A stretch of DNA of 64,000 nucleotides from Streptomyces shenzhenensis (GTDB lineage: Bacteria > Actinomycetota > Actinomycetes > Streptomycetales > Streptomycetaceae). The notes below the pieces were generated by a model. It made no database searches and was not told the origin of the DNA. It saw only the letters and a program-made list of their open reading frames with translations. The stretch spans positions 124,001 through 188,000 of the forward strand of contig NZ_JAJONF010000017.1 in assembly GCF_021462265.1 (NCBI RefSeq), read 5' to 3'. Below, piece by piece: positions 17,307-25,921 of this stretch; the first letter of the stretch is position 1; the number at the start of each line of letters is the position of its first letter. The position numbers were made by a program, and so were the translations under genes.

Positions 17307-18065
17307 TCAGTCCGCCGTGTCCCCCGTCGGCCCCCTCAGTTCGGCCCGGTACCCCGTGTACGCGGCGCGCAGTTCGTCGCCCGGCCAGTCGGCGGGCAGG
17401 AGTTCCGGGGGCAGGACCGGGTCGGTGAGCAAGTGGCGTACCGCCGCCGCGAAGACCGTGAAGCGGTCGGCCGGGAGGCGGGACGCGGACGCGCGGGCGA
17501 GGAGGGCGCGGGCGGTGCCCGCCCAGGTGGTCAACGGCCAGAGGCCGGCGGCCAGTTCGGACGCGGGTAGGTCGGGGCGGGCGGTGTAGGACTGCGTGGT
17601 GCCGGCGAGGTCGGCCGGCAGGGGCCGGGCCAGGTTCGCCGGGCGGAGCCAGACGCCCTCGCGGAGTTCGGCCAGGCGGAGGGCGGCCAGCCGGGAGCGC
17701 AGGTCGGCTCGTGCGGCGGGGCCGCGGCCCGTGGCCGTGACGACCAGCATCTCCCAGTCGCCACGCCACGCGCGCGTGCGGGGCCGTACCGCCTCGTCCT
17801 GGCGGCGCTGGCGGGCCAGCAGCCGGTCGCTGAGGCCGTAGACGGCGTCGTCGCCGCGGCGCAGGTCGCCGGCCGCCGTCATGCGGCTGAGCGCGGCCCG
17901 GAGCGTGGAGCCGCCGATCCCGAAAGGCTCGACGAACCGGATCAGGTCCTTCACCGGCAGCTCCGGCGGATGCGTACCCAGCAGCAGGCTCAGCACTACC
18001 GACCGGGCCGACAGGGGGCGCAGGCCGACGTCGGCGGGCTCGGCGGACAGGTCGTTCATGCGCAT
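17307..18065 (-). CDS. PaaX family transcriptional regulator
   Basis: A 252-aa regulator with the PaaX layout: N-terminal winged helix (SARSVVLSLLLGTHPPELPVKDLIRFVEPFGIGGSTLRAALSRM pattern), the central domain with RAWRGDWEMLVVTATGRG, and the C-terminal domain. PaaX proteins repress phenylacetate and related degradation genes and are released by acyl-CoA ligands. ATG 18065 is preferred because a TACAGT -10 lies just upstream, giving a leaderless message; GTG 18071 and ATG 18059 are alternatives. It is divergent from an acyl-CoA dehydrogenase gene, its probable target. Confidence 0.88.
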   Translation of the reverse strand: MRMNDLSAEPADVGLRPLSARSVVLSLLLGTHPPELPVKDLIRFVEPFGIGGSTLRAALSRMTAAGDLRRGDDAVYGLSDRLLARQRRQDEAVRPRTRAWRGDWEMLVVTATGRGPAARADLRSRLAALRLAELREGVWLRPANLARPLPADLAGTTQSYTARPDLPASELAAGLWPLTTWAGTARALLARASASRLPADRFTVFAAAVRHLLTDPVLPPELLPADWPGDELRAAYTGYRAELRGPTGDTAD

Positions 18066-18068
18066 GGT

Positions 18069-18083
18069 CACGTACTGTACGTG
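18069..18083. promoter_or_regulatory. 15-bp perfect palindrome at PaaX start
   Basis: CACGTACTGTACGTG has perfect 7-bp arms around one central base. It overlaps the TACAGT -10 element of the reverse PaaX gene and begins 3 bases outside its ATG, so binding there would block the PaaX promoter. Probable autoregulatory site. Confidence 0.6.
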
Positions 18084-18091
18084 CGGAGAGT

Positions 18092-18129
18092 TGTTGCACT
18101 ATTGCTGCGACCGCAGAAATATCGCAACA
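18092..18129. promoter_or_regulatory. 38-bp extended palindrome over acyl-CoA dehydrogenase promoter
   Basis: Symmetry about 18110/18111 gives 15 matching pairs of 19: outer arms TGTTGC/GCAACA, middle TATT/AATA and inner CTGCG/CGCAG. It covers a candidate promoter TTGCAC (18094-18099), 17 bp, AAATAT (18117-18122), and ends 7 bp before the ATG. A strong operator candidate. Confidence 0.6.
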
Positions 18130-18136
18130 TAGAGCC

Positions 18137-19798
18137 ATGGACTCGACCGTCGCGCTTCCGCAGCCGCAGTACGCCACTCACGACGTCACCAACCAGGCGC
18201 CGCCGCTCGCCCCGTACGACGCCTCCGACGACCCGGTGCTGATCGAGGGGCTGCGCCGGGAGGGGGCGGAGTGGGCCGAGGAGGGGATCCGGCGGCTCGG
18301 GGTACGGGCCGGCAGTGCGGCGGCGCAGGAGTGGGGTGAGCTGGCCAACCGGCACGAGCCGGAGCTGCGCAGCCACGACCGGTACGGCAACCGGGTCGAC
18401 GAGGTCGACTTCCACCCGAGCTGGCACCACCTGATGCGGGTGGCGGTGGCGGAAGGACTGGCGGGGGCCGCCTGGGCCGACGACCGCGCGGGGGCACACG
18501 TCGCGCGGACCGCGGGTGGGCTGGTGTGGGGGCACACCGAATCCGGTCACGGCTGCCCCACGTCGATGACGTACGCCGCCGTTCCCGCGCTGCGCGCCCA
18601 GCCCGATCTGGCCAAGGTGTACGAGCCGCTGCTGACCAGCCGGGAGTACGCGCCGGGGCTGCGCGTGCCGACCGAGAAGCCGGGGCTGCTCGCCGGGATG
18701 GGCATGACCGAGAAGCAGGGCGGTTCGGACGTCCGGACGAACACCACGGCCGCCACCCCCACCGCCGAGCCGGGCGTCTACACCCTGCGCGGGCACAAGT
18801 GGTTCACCTCCGCGCCGATGTGCGACGTCTTCCTGGTGCTGGCCCAGGCACCGGGCGGCCTGTCGTGCTTCCTGGTCCCGCGCGTGCTGCCGGACGGCAG
18901 CCGCAACGCGTTCCGCATCCAGCGGCTGAAGGACAAGCTCGGCAACCGCTCCAACGCGTCCTCCGAGCCGGAGTTCGACGGGACCGTGGCCTGGCTGGTC
19001 GGGCCCGAGGGGCGAGGAGTGAAGACCATCATCGAGATGGTCAACTGCACCCGGCTGGACTGTGTGATGAACTCGGCGACCCTGATGCGCAAGACGCTCG
19101 TCGAGGCCGGTCATCATGTGCGCCATCGCAGCGCGTTCGGCGCGCGGCTCGTCGACCAGCCGCTGATGCGCAATGTCCTGGCCGACCTGGCCCTGGAGTC
19201 GGAGGCAGCGACCACGCTGACGCTGCGGCTGGCCGGGGCCGCCGACCGCGCGGTGCGCGGGGACGAGCAGGAGCGGGCCTTCAGGCGGATCGCGACCGCC
19301 GTCGGCAAGTACTGGGTCACCAAGCGCGGCCCGGCCTTCACCGCGGAGGCGCTGGAGTGCCTGGGCGGCAACGGCTACGTCGAGGATTCCGGCATGCCCC
19401 GGCACTACCGCGAGGCCCCGCTGCTGTCGATCTGGGAGGGCTCGGGGAACGTCAACGCGCTCGACGTGCTGCGGGCGCTGTCCCGCGAAACCAGCGCCGC
19501 CGACGCCCTGTTCGGCGAACTCGCGCACGCCCGCGGAGCGGACAGCCGGCTGGACGCCGCCGTGACCCGGCTGAAGAACGAACTGGCCGGGACCGATCAG
19601 GTGGGGGCGCGCCGGGTGGTCGAACGGATGGCGCTGGCGCTGCAGGCCTCGCTGCTGGTCCGGTACGCCCCGGCCGCCGTCGCGGACGCCTTCTGCGCGA
19701 CCCGGCTCGGCGGCGACTGGGGGCACGCGTTCGGCACCCTGCCCGCCGGCGCCGCGTTCGACGCGATCCTGGAACGGGCGCTTCCTGACCGGAACTGA
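18137..19798 (+). CDS. AidB-like acyl-CoA dehydrogenase family protein
   Basis: A 553-aa flavoprotein. The N-terminal extension NQAPPLAPYDASDDPVL and the overall length (about 540-550) are typical of AidB, the DNA-alkylation-response branch of acyl-CoA dehydrogenases, rather than the 380-400 aa catabolic enzymes. GMGMTEKQGGSDVRTN is the FAD-contacting loop; YTLRGHKWFTSAP follows; LECLGGNGYVEDSGMPRHYREAPLLSIWEGSGN carries the C-terminal FAD and active-site segment. AidB is reported to bind DNA and protect it in E. coli. Divergence from a PaaX regulator instead suggests acyl-CoA metabolism, so function remains open. Confidence 0.88.
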   Translation: MDSTVALPQPQYATHDVTNQAPPLAPYDASDDPVLIEGLRREGAEWAEEGIRRLGVRAGSAAAQEWGELANRHEPELRSHDRYGNRVDEVDFHPSWHHLMRVAVAEGLAGAAWADDRAGAHVARTAGGLVWGHTESGHGCPTSMTYAAVPALRAQPDLAKVYEPLLTSREYAPGLRVPTEKPGLLAGMGMTEKQGGSDVRTNTTAATPTAEPGVYTLRGHKWFTSAPMCDVFLVLAQAPGGLSCFLVPRVLPDGSRNAFRIQRLKDKLGNRSNASSEPEFDGTVAWLVGPEGRGVKTIIEMVNCTRLDCVMNSATLMRKTLVEAGHHVRHRSAFGARLVDQPLMRNVLADLALESEAATTLTLRLAGAADRAVRGDEQERAFRRIATAVGKYWVTKRGPAFTAEALECLGGNGYVEDSGMPRHYREAPLLSIWEGSGNVNALDVLRALSRETSAADALFGELAHARGADSRLDAAVTRLKNELAGTDQVGARRVVERMALALQASLLVRYAPAAVADAFCATRLGGDWGHAFGTLPAGAAFDAILERALPDRN

Positions 19799-19925
19799 CC
19801 CCCCTACCGGCGCCCGTGGCCGGTGACCGCCGACGGATCGCACACAGTCGCCGCCCGGTTCCGCATCGTTGTCAGTGCCGTGGTACAGACTCCGGAACAG
19901 GGGGTTCTCGCCTGGGGAGGACAAC

Positions 19926-21905
19926 GTGTTCACGGGGATCGACGAGGTCGACTGGGCCGCGCTGCGGCACGCGTACGGCACCGCGGAGGACGTGCCCGGG
20001 CTGCTGCGCGGACTGGCCTCACCGGACGCGGCCGAACGGGAGGTCGCGCTCGACGGGATGTACGGCTCGGTGCACCACCAGGGGAACGTGTACGACTCGA
20101 CGCTCGCCTGCGTCCCGTTCCTCTTCGCACTCGCTTCCCGTCCGGAGGTGCCGGACCGGGGCGCCATCGTCGAACTGCTGGTCAGCATCGGCGCGGAGAG
20201 CGCCGGTCCACGGGCCCGGGCCGCCGTCCGCGCCGGCGCCGCGGCGTTCGTGCCACTGGCCGCCGACGCGTGTCCCGGGGTGCGCCGGGCGGCGGCCGGG
20301 GCGCTGGTCCGGTTCCTCGACGGACCGGCGCGGGTGCTGGCGCTGCTACGGCGGCGGATCGCGGTCGAGCGCGACGAGCAGGTGCTGCTCGCTCTCATCG
20401 AGGCCCTCGGGCTGCTGGTCCGCCACCGTCCCGCCCAGGCGGCCGGGGCGGTGGCGCTGCTGGCCGCGCAGAGCGGGCCGCCGTACGCCCCGACGGCACG
20501 GCTGGCGGCCCTCGGCCAGTTGGGTCTCGGCGCGCCCGAGCGGCTGCCCGGCGACCTGGTGCCCACCGCGGTCCGACTGCTCAGGGAGCGGTCCGAGCGG
20601 CGCGCGGCAGGCGGGGACCGGGTGGACACGGACACCCTGGTCGGCCGGATACGGCGGCTGCGGCCGTCGGACGAGGAGGGTTCGTATCTGCTGCGCACCC
20701 TGCACCGGGCGCTGGACGACCGGGTGGCGGACCGGATCGCCCTGCTCGTCGGCCAGTTGAGCAGCCCGGACCCGATGGACCGGTGTAACGCGGTGCGGAT
20801 GTCGGCCGGGCTGTTCCGTGGGTGGCGGGCGGACTTCACGACGCCCGTCGAGCTGATCGGCAGGCAACTGGGCCGGGGGCAGGACCAGTTACGGGACGCG
20901 GCCGTCTCGGTGCTCGCGGAGCTGTTCGGGCTGGCCGCGCCCGCCGCCGATGAGCTGCACGCGCTGGTGACGGTACGGCCCGACCTGTGGGTACGCACCT
21001 GGGAGCGCGGCAGGCCCTCGCTGGGCGGTCCGCTCAAGGCACTGGCCAGGAGCGGCGATCCGCGCGCGGTGCCGGCCCTGTCCCAATTGCTGGCGAGACC
21101 GGTGGCGCCCGCGGGTCTGGGCTTCGAGATCGCGCATCTGGGCCCGGCGGCCGCTCCGCTCGCCCCCGCGCTGCGGCACCGGCTCGGCCGGATCGACCCG
21201 GACTCGCCACGCGCCGCCGAGCTGGCCGCTCCGCTGCTGGCGGCGCTCACCGCTCTCAAGGACCCCGTGGCGGTGCCGGAGGTGCTGCGGCTGCTGCGCG
21301 GCGCGCCGGACGGGCTGGGCGCCCGGGAGGCCCTCGTCGGCCAGGCGGTGCGGGCCCTCGACGCCCTGGGGACGGCGGCCCGGGCGGCGGCACCGGTCCT
21401 GCGCGGGCTCCTGGACACCCGGCACGCGGCCGTGGCGGCGGGGGCCCTGTGGTCGGCGGAGGGGGAGGCGGACGCCGTACTCCCCGTGCTGCTGCGGGAG
21501 CTGACGCTCGGTCGCAGCCGCGGCGCGCGGACGGCGGCCGGGCAGCTGGGGCGGCTGGGACCGGCCGCCCGTGACGCGCTGCCCGCGCTGCACCGGCTGG
21601 CCGGATCCGGCCGGGTGGGGGAACGAACGGCGGCTGCCGAGGCGTTGTGGCGGATCGGCGGGGATCCGGAGCCCGTACTGCCGGTGTTCCGGACCGCCTG
21701 GTCGGAGAACCCCTGCACACGGGGCGCGATCGCCGGGTGTCTGGCCGCGATGGGCCCGGCGGGCGCCCCGCTGCGCGACCTGCTGACGGCCGAACTCGCC
21801 ACCGCCCGGCGCCACACAGCACGACCGGGCGGGTTCGGCAGCCACGACATCGCCCAGGACGAGCGGCTGCTCTCCGACTGCCGCCAGGCGCTGGCGAGTC
21901 AGTGA
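19926..21905 (+). CDS. HEAT-repeat protein
   Basis: A 659-aa all-helical protein made of repeated pairs of helices with Ala/Leu-rich HEAT or PBS-lyase-type motifs throughout (for example DAAEREVALDGMYGSVHHQG, CPGVRRAAAGALVRFLDG, GDPRAVPALSQLL, DTRHAAVAAGALW, VGERTAAAEALWRIGGD). No catalytic motif is visible; such solenoids are protein-interaction scaffolds. GTG 19926 is chosen because GGGGAGG lies five bases upstream and the common family N-terminus DEVDWAALRHAYGTAEDVP begins soon after; a TTG at 19869 would add 19 unlikely residues. Role unknown. Confidence 0.8.
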   Translation: MFTGIDEVDWAALRHAYGTAEDVPGLLRGLASPDAAEREVALDGMYGSVHHQGNVYDSTLACVPFLFALASRPEVPDRGAIVELLVSIGAESAGPRARAAVRAGAAAFVPLAADACPGVRRAAAGALVRFLDGPARVLALLRRRIAVERDEQVLLALIEALGLLVRHRPAQAAGAVALLAAQSGPPYAPTARLAALGQLGLGAPERLPGDLVPTAVRLLRERSERRAAGGDRVDTDTLVGRIRRLRPSDEEGSYLLRTLHRALDDRVADRIALLVGQLSSPDPMDRCNAVRMSAGLFRGWRADFTTPVELIGRQLGRGQDQLRDAAVSVLAELFGLAAPAADELHALVTVRPDLWVRTWERGRPSLGGPLKALARSGDPRAVPALSQLLARPVAPAGLGFEIAHLGPAAAPLAPALRHRLGRIDPDSPRAAELAAPLLAALTALKDPVAVPEVLRLLRGAPDGLGAREALVGQAVRALDALGTAARAAAPVLRGLLDTRHAAVAAGALWSAEGEADAVLPVLLRELTLGRSRGARTAAGQLGRLGPAARDALPALHRLAGSGRVGERTAAAEALWRIGGDPEPVLPVFRTAWSENPCTRGAIAGCLAAMGPAGAPLRDLLTAELATARRHTARPGGFGSHDIAQDERLLSDCRQALASQ

Positions 21906-21927
21906 CCGGAAGCCGCGCCGTCACGCG

Positions 21928-22005
21928 CCGGCGAACCGGTGACCGACCACCGCGCCACGCAGAACACCGGCGAACCGGTGACCGACCACCGCGCCACACA
22001 AGACG
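21928..22005. repeat. 39-bp tandem repeat with hairpin
   Basis: Two near-identical 39-bp units (21928-21966, 21967-22005) lie between convergent genes, with a degraded third unit just before. Each contains a CCGG-CGAA-CCGG hairpin (ACCGGCGAACCGGT in copy two). A role as bidirectional terminator for the HEAT and Rv1733c-like genes is likely. Confidence 0.6.
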
Positions 22006-22011
22006 CGGGCG

Positions 22012-22605
22012 TCAGCCGGTCGTCCGGCCCCACTGCGGTCCGAGCCGTGCCCATTCCGCGTCCCAGCGGTCCATCCGGCGCCGCTCCAGGCGGCCGCGCG
22101 CGGCGAGCCCGGCGACGAGCGGCACGGCGGCCGCGCTCAGCCCGGTCAGTCCGCCGATCAGCGTGGCGCGGAAGCGGGCCTCGGAGGCGGTGGCTGGCCG
22201 GGTGACGAGGTGCCCCTGAGGATCCGTCCAGACGGTGACCGGGGTGCCGGCCTTGCTGCCGGCCGCCACCCGCGCCTGGCCGGTGTGCGCGGAGCCGTCG
22301 GCGACGGTCCAGCCCACTCTCGTCCAGACCCGTTCCCCGTCGGCGGACTGGGACTTGGGGCGCGCCGGCCCGGGGGCCCTGTCCAGGACACGGGCCACGA
22401 CCGGGTGCCACTCGACGCGCTCGCGGGCCAGGCCGTCCTCGACCGACCGGTTCGCCGCTAGCCCGGCGAGCACCCCGGCCAGCAGGGTGAGCAGCCAGGT
22501 GCCGAGCAGCACCCAGGCCTCCATCGTGTCGGCGCGACGCTTCAGCGGGTTGCGCCGCCAGCGCCACAGCCAGACCTTCGGACCACGGAACGCCTTCAAA
22601 GGCAT
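22012..22605 (-). CDS. Rv1733c-like membrane protein
   Basis: A 197-aa protein with a basic N-terminus (GPKVWLWRWRRNPLKRRADTME), a transmembrane helix (about residues 29-50), a soluble extracytoplasmic domain with VTVWTDPQGHLVTRP, and a second helix (about 147-165) before a basic tail. This two-helix arrangement and the RRNPLKRRAD and VWTD motifs match the actinobacterial Rv1733c family. Members are membrane proteins of unknown function; Rv1733c itself is a dormancy-associated antigen in M. tuberculosis. ATG 22605 has GAGGA just upstream. Confidence 0.8.
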   Translation of the reverse strand: MPLKAFRGPKVWLWRWRRNPLKRRADTMEAWVLLGTWLLTLLAGVLAGLAANRSVEDGLARERVEWHPVVARVLDRAPGPARPKSQSADGERVWTRVGWTVADGSAHTGQARVAAGSKAGTPVTVWTDPQGHLVTRPATASEARFRATLIGGLTGLSAAAVPLVAGLAARGRLERRRMDRWDAEWARLGPQWGRTTG

Positions 22606-22876
22606 CCTCCTCACGCGCGCACGGACAGCCCCGTACCGCCCTCCCATACGGGAGCCGCCGCCCCGTTGCTCACGGCGGACTCCAGGTCGACGGTCGCACG
22701 ACCGGCCCCGCTCGCGCAGGCGTCTGCCGGAACGCGTTCCGCCGCCTTGTTCGACCGACCGACACGACGGCTCCGACCTGCGACGACGCAGTCCCGGGGG
22801 TGACTGTCAGTGGTGGGGTGCAGACTGGCCGGTGTCTGAAATCGCGTGTGACAAAGGCGTCATGGAGGTGGTCGGC

Positions 22877-23962
22877 ATGACCGAGGTACTGCTCGCCGTG
22901 GGGACCCGGAAGGGCCTGTTTCTCGGGAGGCGTCGAGGTGGCGCCTGGGAGTTCGACGAAAGTCCCTACTTCAACGCGCAGGCGATCTACTCGGTCGCCA
23001 TCGACACCCGGGGCGGGCGGCCCCGGGTGCTGGCGGGCGGCGACAGCGCGCACTGGGGGCCTTCGGTGTTCCACTCCGACGACCTGGGCCGCACCTGGAG
23101 CGAACCGGCCCGGCCCGCCGTGAAGTTCCCGAAGGACACCGGTGCCTCGCTGGAGCGGGTCTGGCAGCTCCATCCGGCGGCCGCCGAGCCGGAGGTGGTG
23201 TACGCGGGCACCGAACCGGCCGCCCTGTACCGGTCCGAGGACCGCGGGGAGAGCTTCGCCCTGGTCCGGCCGCTGTGGGAGCACCCGACGCGCGACAAGT
23301 GGGTGCCGGGCGGCGGCGGTGAGGGCCTGCACACCGTCGTCACCGACCGGCGTGACCCGAAGGCGGTGACGGTCGCCGTCTCGACGGCCGGCGTGTTCCG
23401 CACCAGCGACGGCGGTACGAGCTGGACGCCGTCCAACTCCGGTGTCTCCGCGGTGTTCCTGCCGGATCCCGACCCGGAGTTCGGTCAGTGCGTGCACAAG
23501 ATCGCCCAGGACGCGGGGAGTCCGGACCGGCTCTATCTGCAGAACCACTGGGGGGTGTACCGGAGCGACGACGCGGGGGCGCACTGGACCGACATCGGCG
23601 CGGGGCTGCCGTCGACGTTCGGATTCGCGGCGGCCGCCCATCCGCACCGCGCGGAGACGGCGTACGTCTTCCCGATCAACGCGGACGCGGACCGGGTGCC
23701 CGCCGAGCGCCGCTGCCGGGTCTTCCGCACGGCCGACGCGGGCAGGACCTGGGATCCGCTGACGGCGGGGCTGCCGCCGGAGGACCACTACGGCACGGTG
23801 CTGCGCGACGCGCTGTGCACGGACGACGCGGACCCGGCCGGCGTGTACTTCGGCAACCGCAACGGCGAGGTGTTCGCCTCGGCCGACGACGGCGACAGCT
23901 GGCGCCAACTGGCCTCCCATCTGCCGGACGTGCTGTGCGTACGGGCCGCGGTCGTCGCCTGA
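22877..23962 (+). CDS. Asp-box (BNR/sortilin-like) beta-propeller protein
   Basis: A 361-aa cytosolic protein with at least six Asp-box turns of the form S-x-D-x-G-x-x-W/F (SDDLGRTW, SEDRGESF, TSDGGTSW, SDDAGAHW, TADAGRTW, SADDGDSW), which mark successive blades of a beta-propeller. Related proteins are annotated as exo-alpha-sialidase or photosystem II stability-like, but no sialidase Arg triad or catalytic motif is evident and there is no signal peptide, so enzymatic activity should not be assumed. ATG 22877 is chosen over 22862 because GGAGG lies eight bases upstream. Confidence 0.85.
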   Translation: MTEVLLAVGTRKGLFLGRRRGGAWEFDESPYFNAQAIYSVAIDTRGGRPRVLAGGDSAHWGPSVFHSDDLGRTWSEPARPAVKFPKDTGASLERVWQLHPAAAEPEVVYAGTEPAALYRSEDRGESFALVRPLWEHPTRDKWVPGGGGEGLHTVVTDRRDPKAVTVAVSTAGVFRTSDGGTSWTPSNSGVSAVFLPDPDPEFGQCVHKIAQDAGSPDRLYLQNHWGVYRSDDAGAHWTDIGAGLPSTFGFAAAAHPHRAETAYVFPINADADRVPAERRCRVFRTADAGRTWDPLTAGLPPEDHYGTVLRDALCTDDADPAGVYFGNRNGEVFASADDGDSWRQLASHLPDVLCVRAAVVA

Positions 23963-24051
23963 GGGCAGGTTCCCGGAAGGAGGGGGGTCTCCGCCGTCCG
24001 GGGCGAGCGTCCGGTCGCCCTCGGTCGTCCCGCGACCGCGGTGACCACGGC

Positions 24052-24082
24052 TTGATCGCCGACCCGTGTACGGCAGTAGGCT
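24052..24082 (+). promoter_or_regulatory. Leaderless promoter of ung
   Basis: TTGATC (24052-24057) and TAGGCT (24077-24082) are spaced by 19 bp. The GTG start of ung begins six bases after the -10, the expected transcription start, so the ung-kinase message is probably leaderless. Confidence 0.5.
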
Positions 24083-24088
24083 GACGCC

Positions 24089-24766
24089 GTGGCACCACGA
24101 CCCTTGCATGAGATCGTCGAACCGGGCTGGGCGAAAGCCCTGGAACCAGTGGCCGGGAGGATCGCCGCGATGGGCGACTTCCTGCGCGCGGAGATCGCCG
24201 CGGGACGCACCTACCTCCCGGCCGGCCCGAACGTTCTGCGGGCCTTCCGACAACCCTTCGATGACGTCCGCGTCCTGATCGTCGGCCAGGACCCGTATCC
24301 GACCCCGGGGCACGCGGTGGGGCTGTCGTTCTCGGTCGCGCCCGAGGTGCGGCCGCTGCCCGGCAGCCTGATCAACATCTACCGGGAGCTGAACACCGAC
24401 CTGGGCCTGCCCCAGCCGTCCAACGGCGACCTCACCCCGTGGACCCAGCAGGGCGTCCTGTTGCTCAACAGGGCGCTCACCACGGCTCCGCGCAGCCCGG
24501 CCGCGCACCGCGGCAAGGGCTGGGAAGAGGTCACCGAGCAGGCGATCCGGGCGCTGGCCGACCGCGGCAAGCCGCTGGTGTCCATCCTGTGGGGCCGCGA
24601 CGCCCGCAATCTCCGCCCGCTGCTGGGCCAGTTGCCGGCGGTGGAGTCCGCGCACCCGTCGCCCATGTCGGCGGACCGCGGCTTCTTCGGCTCCCGCCCG
24701 TTCAGCCGGGCCAACGACCTGCTGATCCAGCAGGGGGGACAGCCGGTGGACTGGCGTCTGCCGTGA
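24089..24766 (+). CDS. ung: Uracil-DNA glycosylase, family 1
   Basis: A 225-aa DNA repair enzyme that removes uracil from DNA. The water-activating loop GQDPYPTPGHAVGLSFS contains catalytic D68 and F82, N127 (LLLNRAL) recognises uracil, and HPSPMSADRGFFGSRPFS with H189 is the minor-groove intercalation loop. Length and motifs are standard. The stop overlaps the start of the BadF-type kinase gene by GTGA, so the two are translationally coupled although functionally unrelated. Confidence 0.96.
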   Translation: MAPRPLHEIVEPGWAKALEPVAGRIAAMGDFLRAEIAAGRTYLPAGPNVLRAFRQPFDDVRVLIVGQDPYPTPGHAVGLSFSVAPEVRPLPGSLINIYRELNTDLGLPQPSNGDLTPWTQQGVLLLNRALTTAPRSPAAHRGKGWEEVTEQAIRALADRGKPLVSILWGRDARNLRPLLGQLPAVESAHPSPMSADRGFFGSRPFSRANDLLIQQGGQPVDWRLP

Positions 24767-25779
24767 CCGGCCAGGACGGCGGTGGAGCCCTCGGCGCGGG
24801 GTTCCTCGCCGTCGACTCGGGCGGCTCCGGGTTGCGGGCCGTCGTCGGCGTGCCGGGCCGTGAGCCGTCGGCGCCGCGGGTGTCCCGGGAACCGGTGCGG
24901 ACGGGGGCGCGGGGCCTGGACCCCGGGCATCTGCTGGAGAGACTCCTGCCCATGGCGCGGGCGTTGGCCGGCTCGTACGGGCTGGAGCGGATGACGACGG
25001 CCGTCGTCGGTGCCGCCGGTCTGGCCGGCCTGGGCGACACGCTGCGGGCCGAGCTGCCCGGCGCGCTGGCCCGGGAGCTCGGAGTGCGGACGGTCGCGCT
25101 CGCCGCCGACGCCGTGACCGCGTACGTAGGCGCCCTGGGTCCGCGGCCGGGCACCGTGGTCGCCGCCGGGACCGGGGTGATCGCACTCGGCAGCGATCTC
25201 ACCGGGTGGCGGCGGGCGGACGGCTGGGGGCACCTGCTGGGCGACTGCGGCAGCGGCGCCTGGATCGGCCGGGCCGGCCTGGAGGCGGCGCTGCGCGCCT
25301 TCGACGGGCGGGACGGCGGCTCGGCCGCGCTGCGGGCCGCTGCCGAGGAGCGGTTCGGACCGCTGCCGGGGCTGCCCGGGCAGCTCTATCCGCGCGCCGA
25401 CCGGCCCGCCGTGCTGGCCTCCTTCGCCCCCGACGTCGCGGACTGCGCGGCTGCGGGCGACCCGGTCGCGGCGGCGATCCTGGGTGCCGCCGCCCGGCAC
25501 CTGGCCGAGTCGGCGGCCGCCGTCTGCCCCACGTCGGGTGCGCCCCGACTGGCCCTCACCGGCGGCCTCTTCAAGCTGGGCGACCCGCTTCTCGTACCGC
25601 TGGCCGAGGAGTTGGCGCGGTTGCTTCCGCAGGCTCGGCAGGTGCCGGCGGAGGGCGATCCGCTGCACGGAGCGGTACGCGTCGCGAGTGACCTGGTCAC
25701 CGGGGGGCTCACACTCCCCGGTGATGAAAATCTGCTCACCGTTGTGCACATAAAACGTGTACATACAAACGGTGACTGA
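24763..25779 (+). CDS. BadF/BadG/BcrA-type sugar kinase, N-acetylglucosamine kinase-like
   Basis: A 338-aa ASKHA-fold ATPase. FLAVDSGGSGLRAVVG (about residues 15-30) is the phosphate-1 loop, VVAAGTGVIALG the phosphate-2 region, and GWGHLLGDCGSGAWIGRAGLEA a BadF-family signature. Eukaryotic-type GlcNAc kinases and many actinobacterial sugar kinases belong to this family, so phosphorylation of N-acetylglucosamine or a related amino sugar is the best guess. It overlaps ung by 4 bp. The last 15 codons are AT-richer than the rest and contain an imperfect inverted repeat. Confidence 0.8.
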   Translation: MTGQDGGGALGAGFLAVDSGGSGLRAVVGVPGREPSAPRVSREPVRTGARGLDPGHLLERLLPMARALAGSYGLERMTTAVVGAAGLAGLGDTLRAELPGALARELGVRTVALAADAVTAYVGALGPRPGTVVAAGTGVIALGSDLTGWRRADGWGHLLGDCGSGAWIGRAGLEAALRAFDGRDGGSAALRAAAEERFGPLPGLPGQLYPRADRPAVLASFAPDVADCAAAGDPVAAAILGAAARHLAESAAAVCPTSGAPRLALTGGLFKLGDPLLVPLAEELARLLPQARQVPAEGDPLHGAVRVASDLVTGGLTLPGDENLLTVVHIKRVHTNGD

Positions 25780-25921
25780 TCCCGTTGGGCCACGAAGTGT
25801 CCGACAGGCCACGAAATCACCCCAGAATCATGCGTAACTCATCAGACAAAACAGGACGGATACCGCTCACCTGCACCCTCCCCGAACAAGGGAACCCAGA
25901 TAGCCAGTAACATGCGGCGCC

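Noticed and set aside
18068..21850. A 1260-codon open frame on the reverse strand opposite the acyl-CoA dehydrogenase and HEAT-repeat genes
   Set aside because: Its product is Ser/Arg/Pro-rich with no domain, and the forward frames have clear family matches. High GC leaves long antisense frames open by chance.
22877..23962. Sialidase function for the Asp-box protein
   Set aside because: Asp-boxes show only a beta-propeller. No catalytic Arg triad, Tyr/Glu pair or secretion signal is visible.
25780..25921. Possible cobalamin riboswitch before the CbiX-like gene
   Set aside because: The spacer is only 142 bp and I see no B12-box-like conserved core. It has two GGCCACGAA direct repeats and a likely near-leaderless promoter instead.
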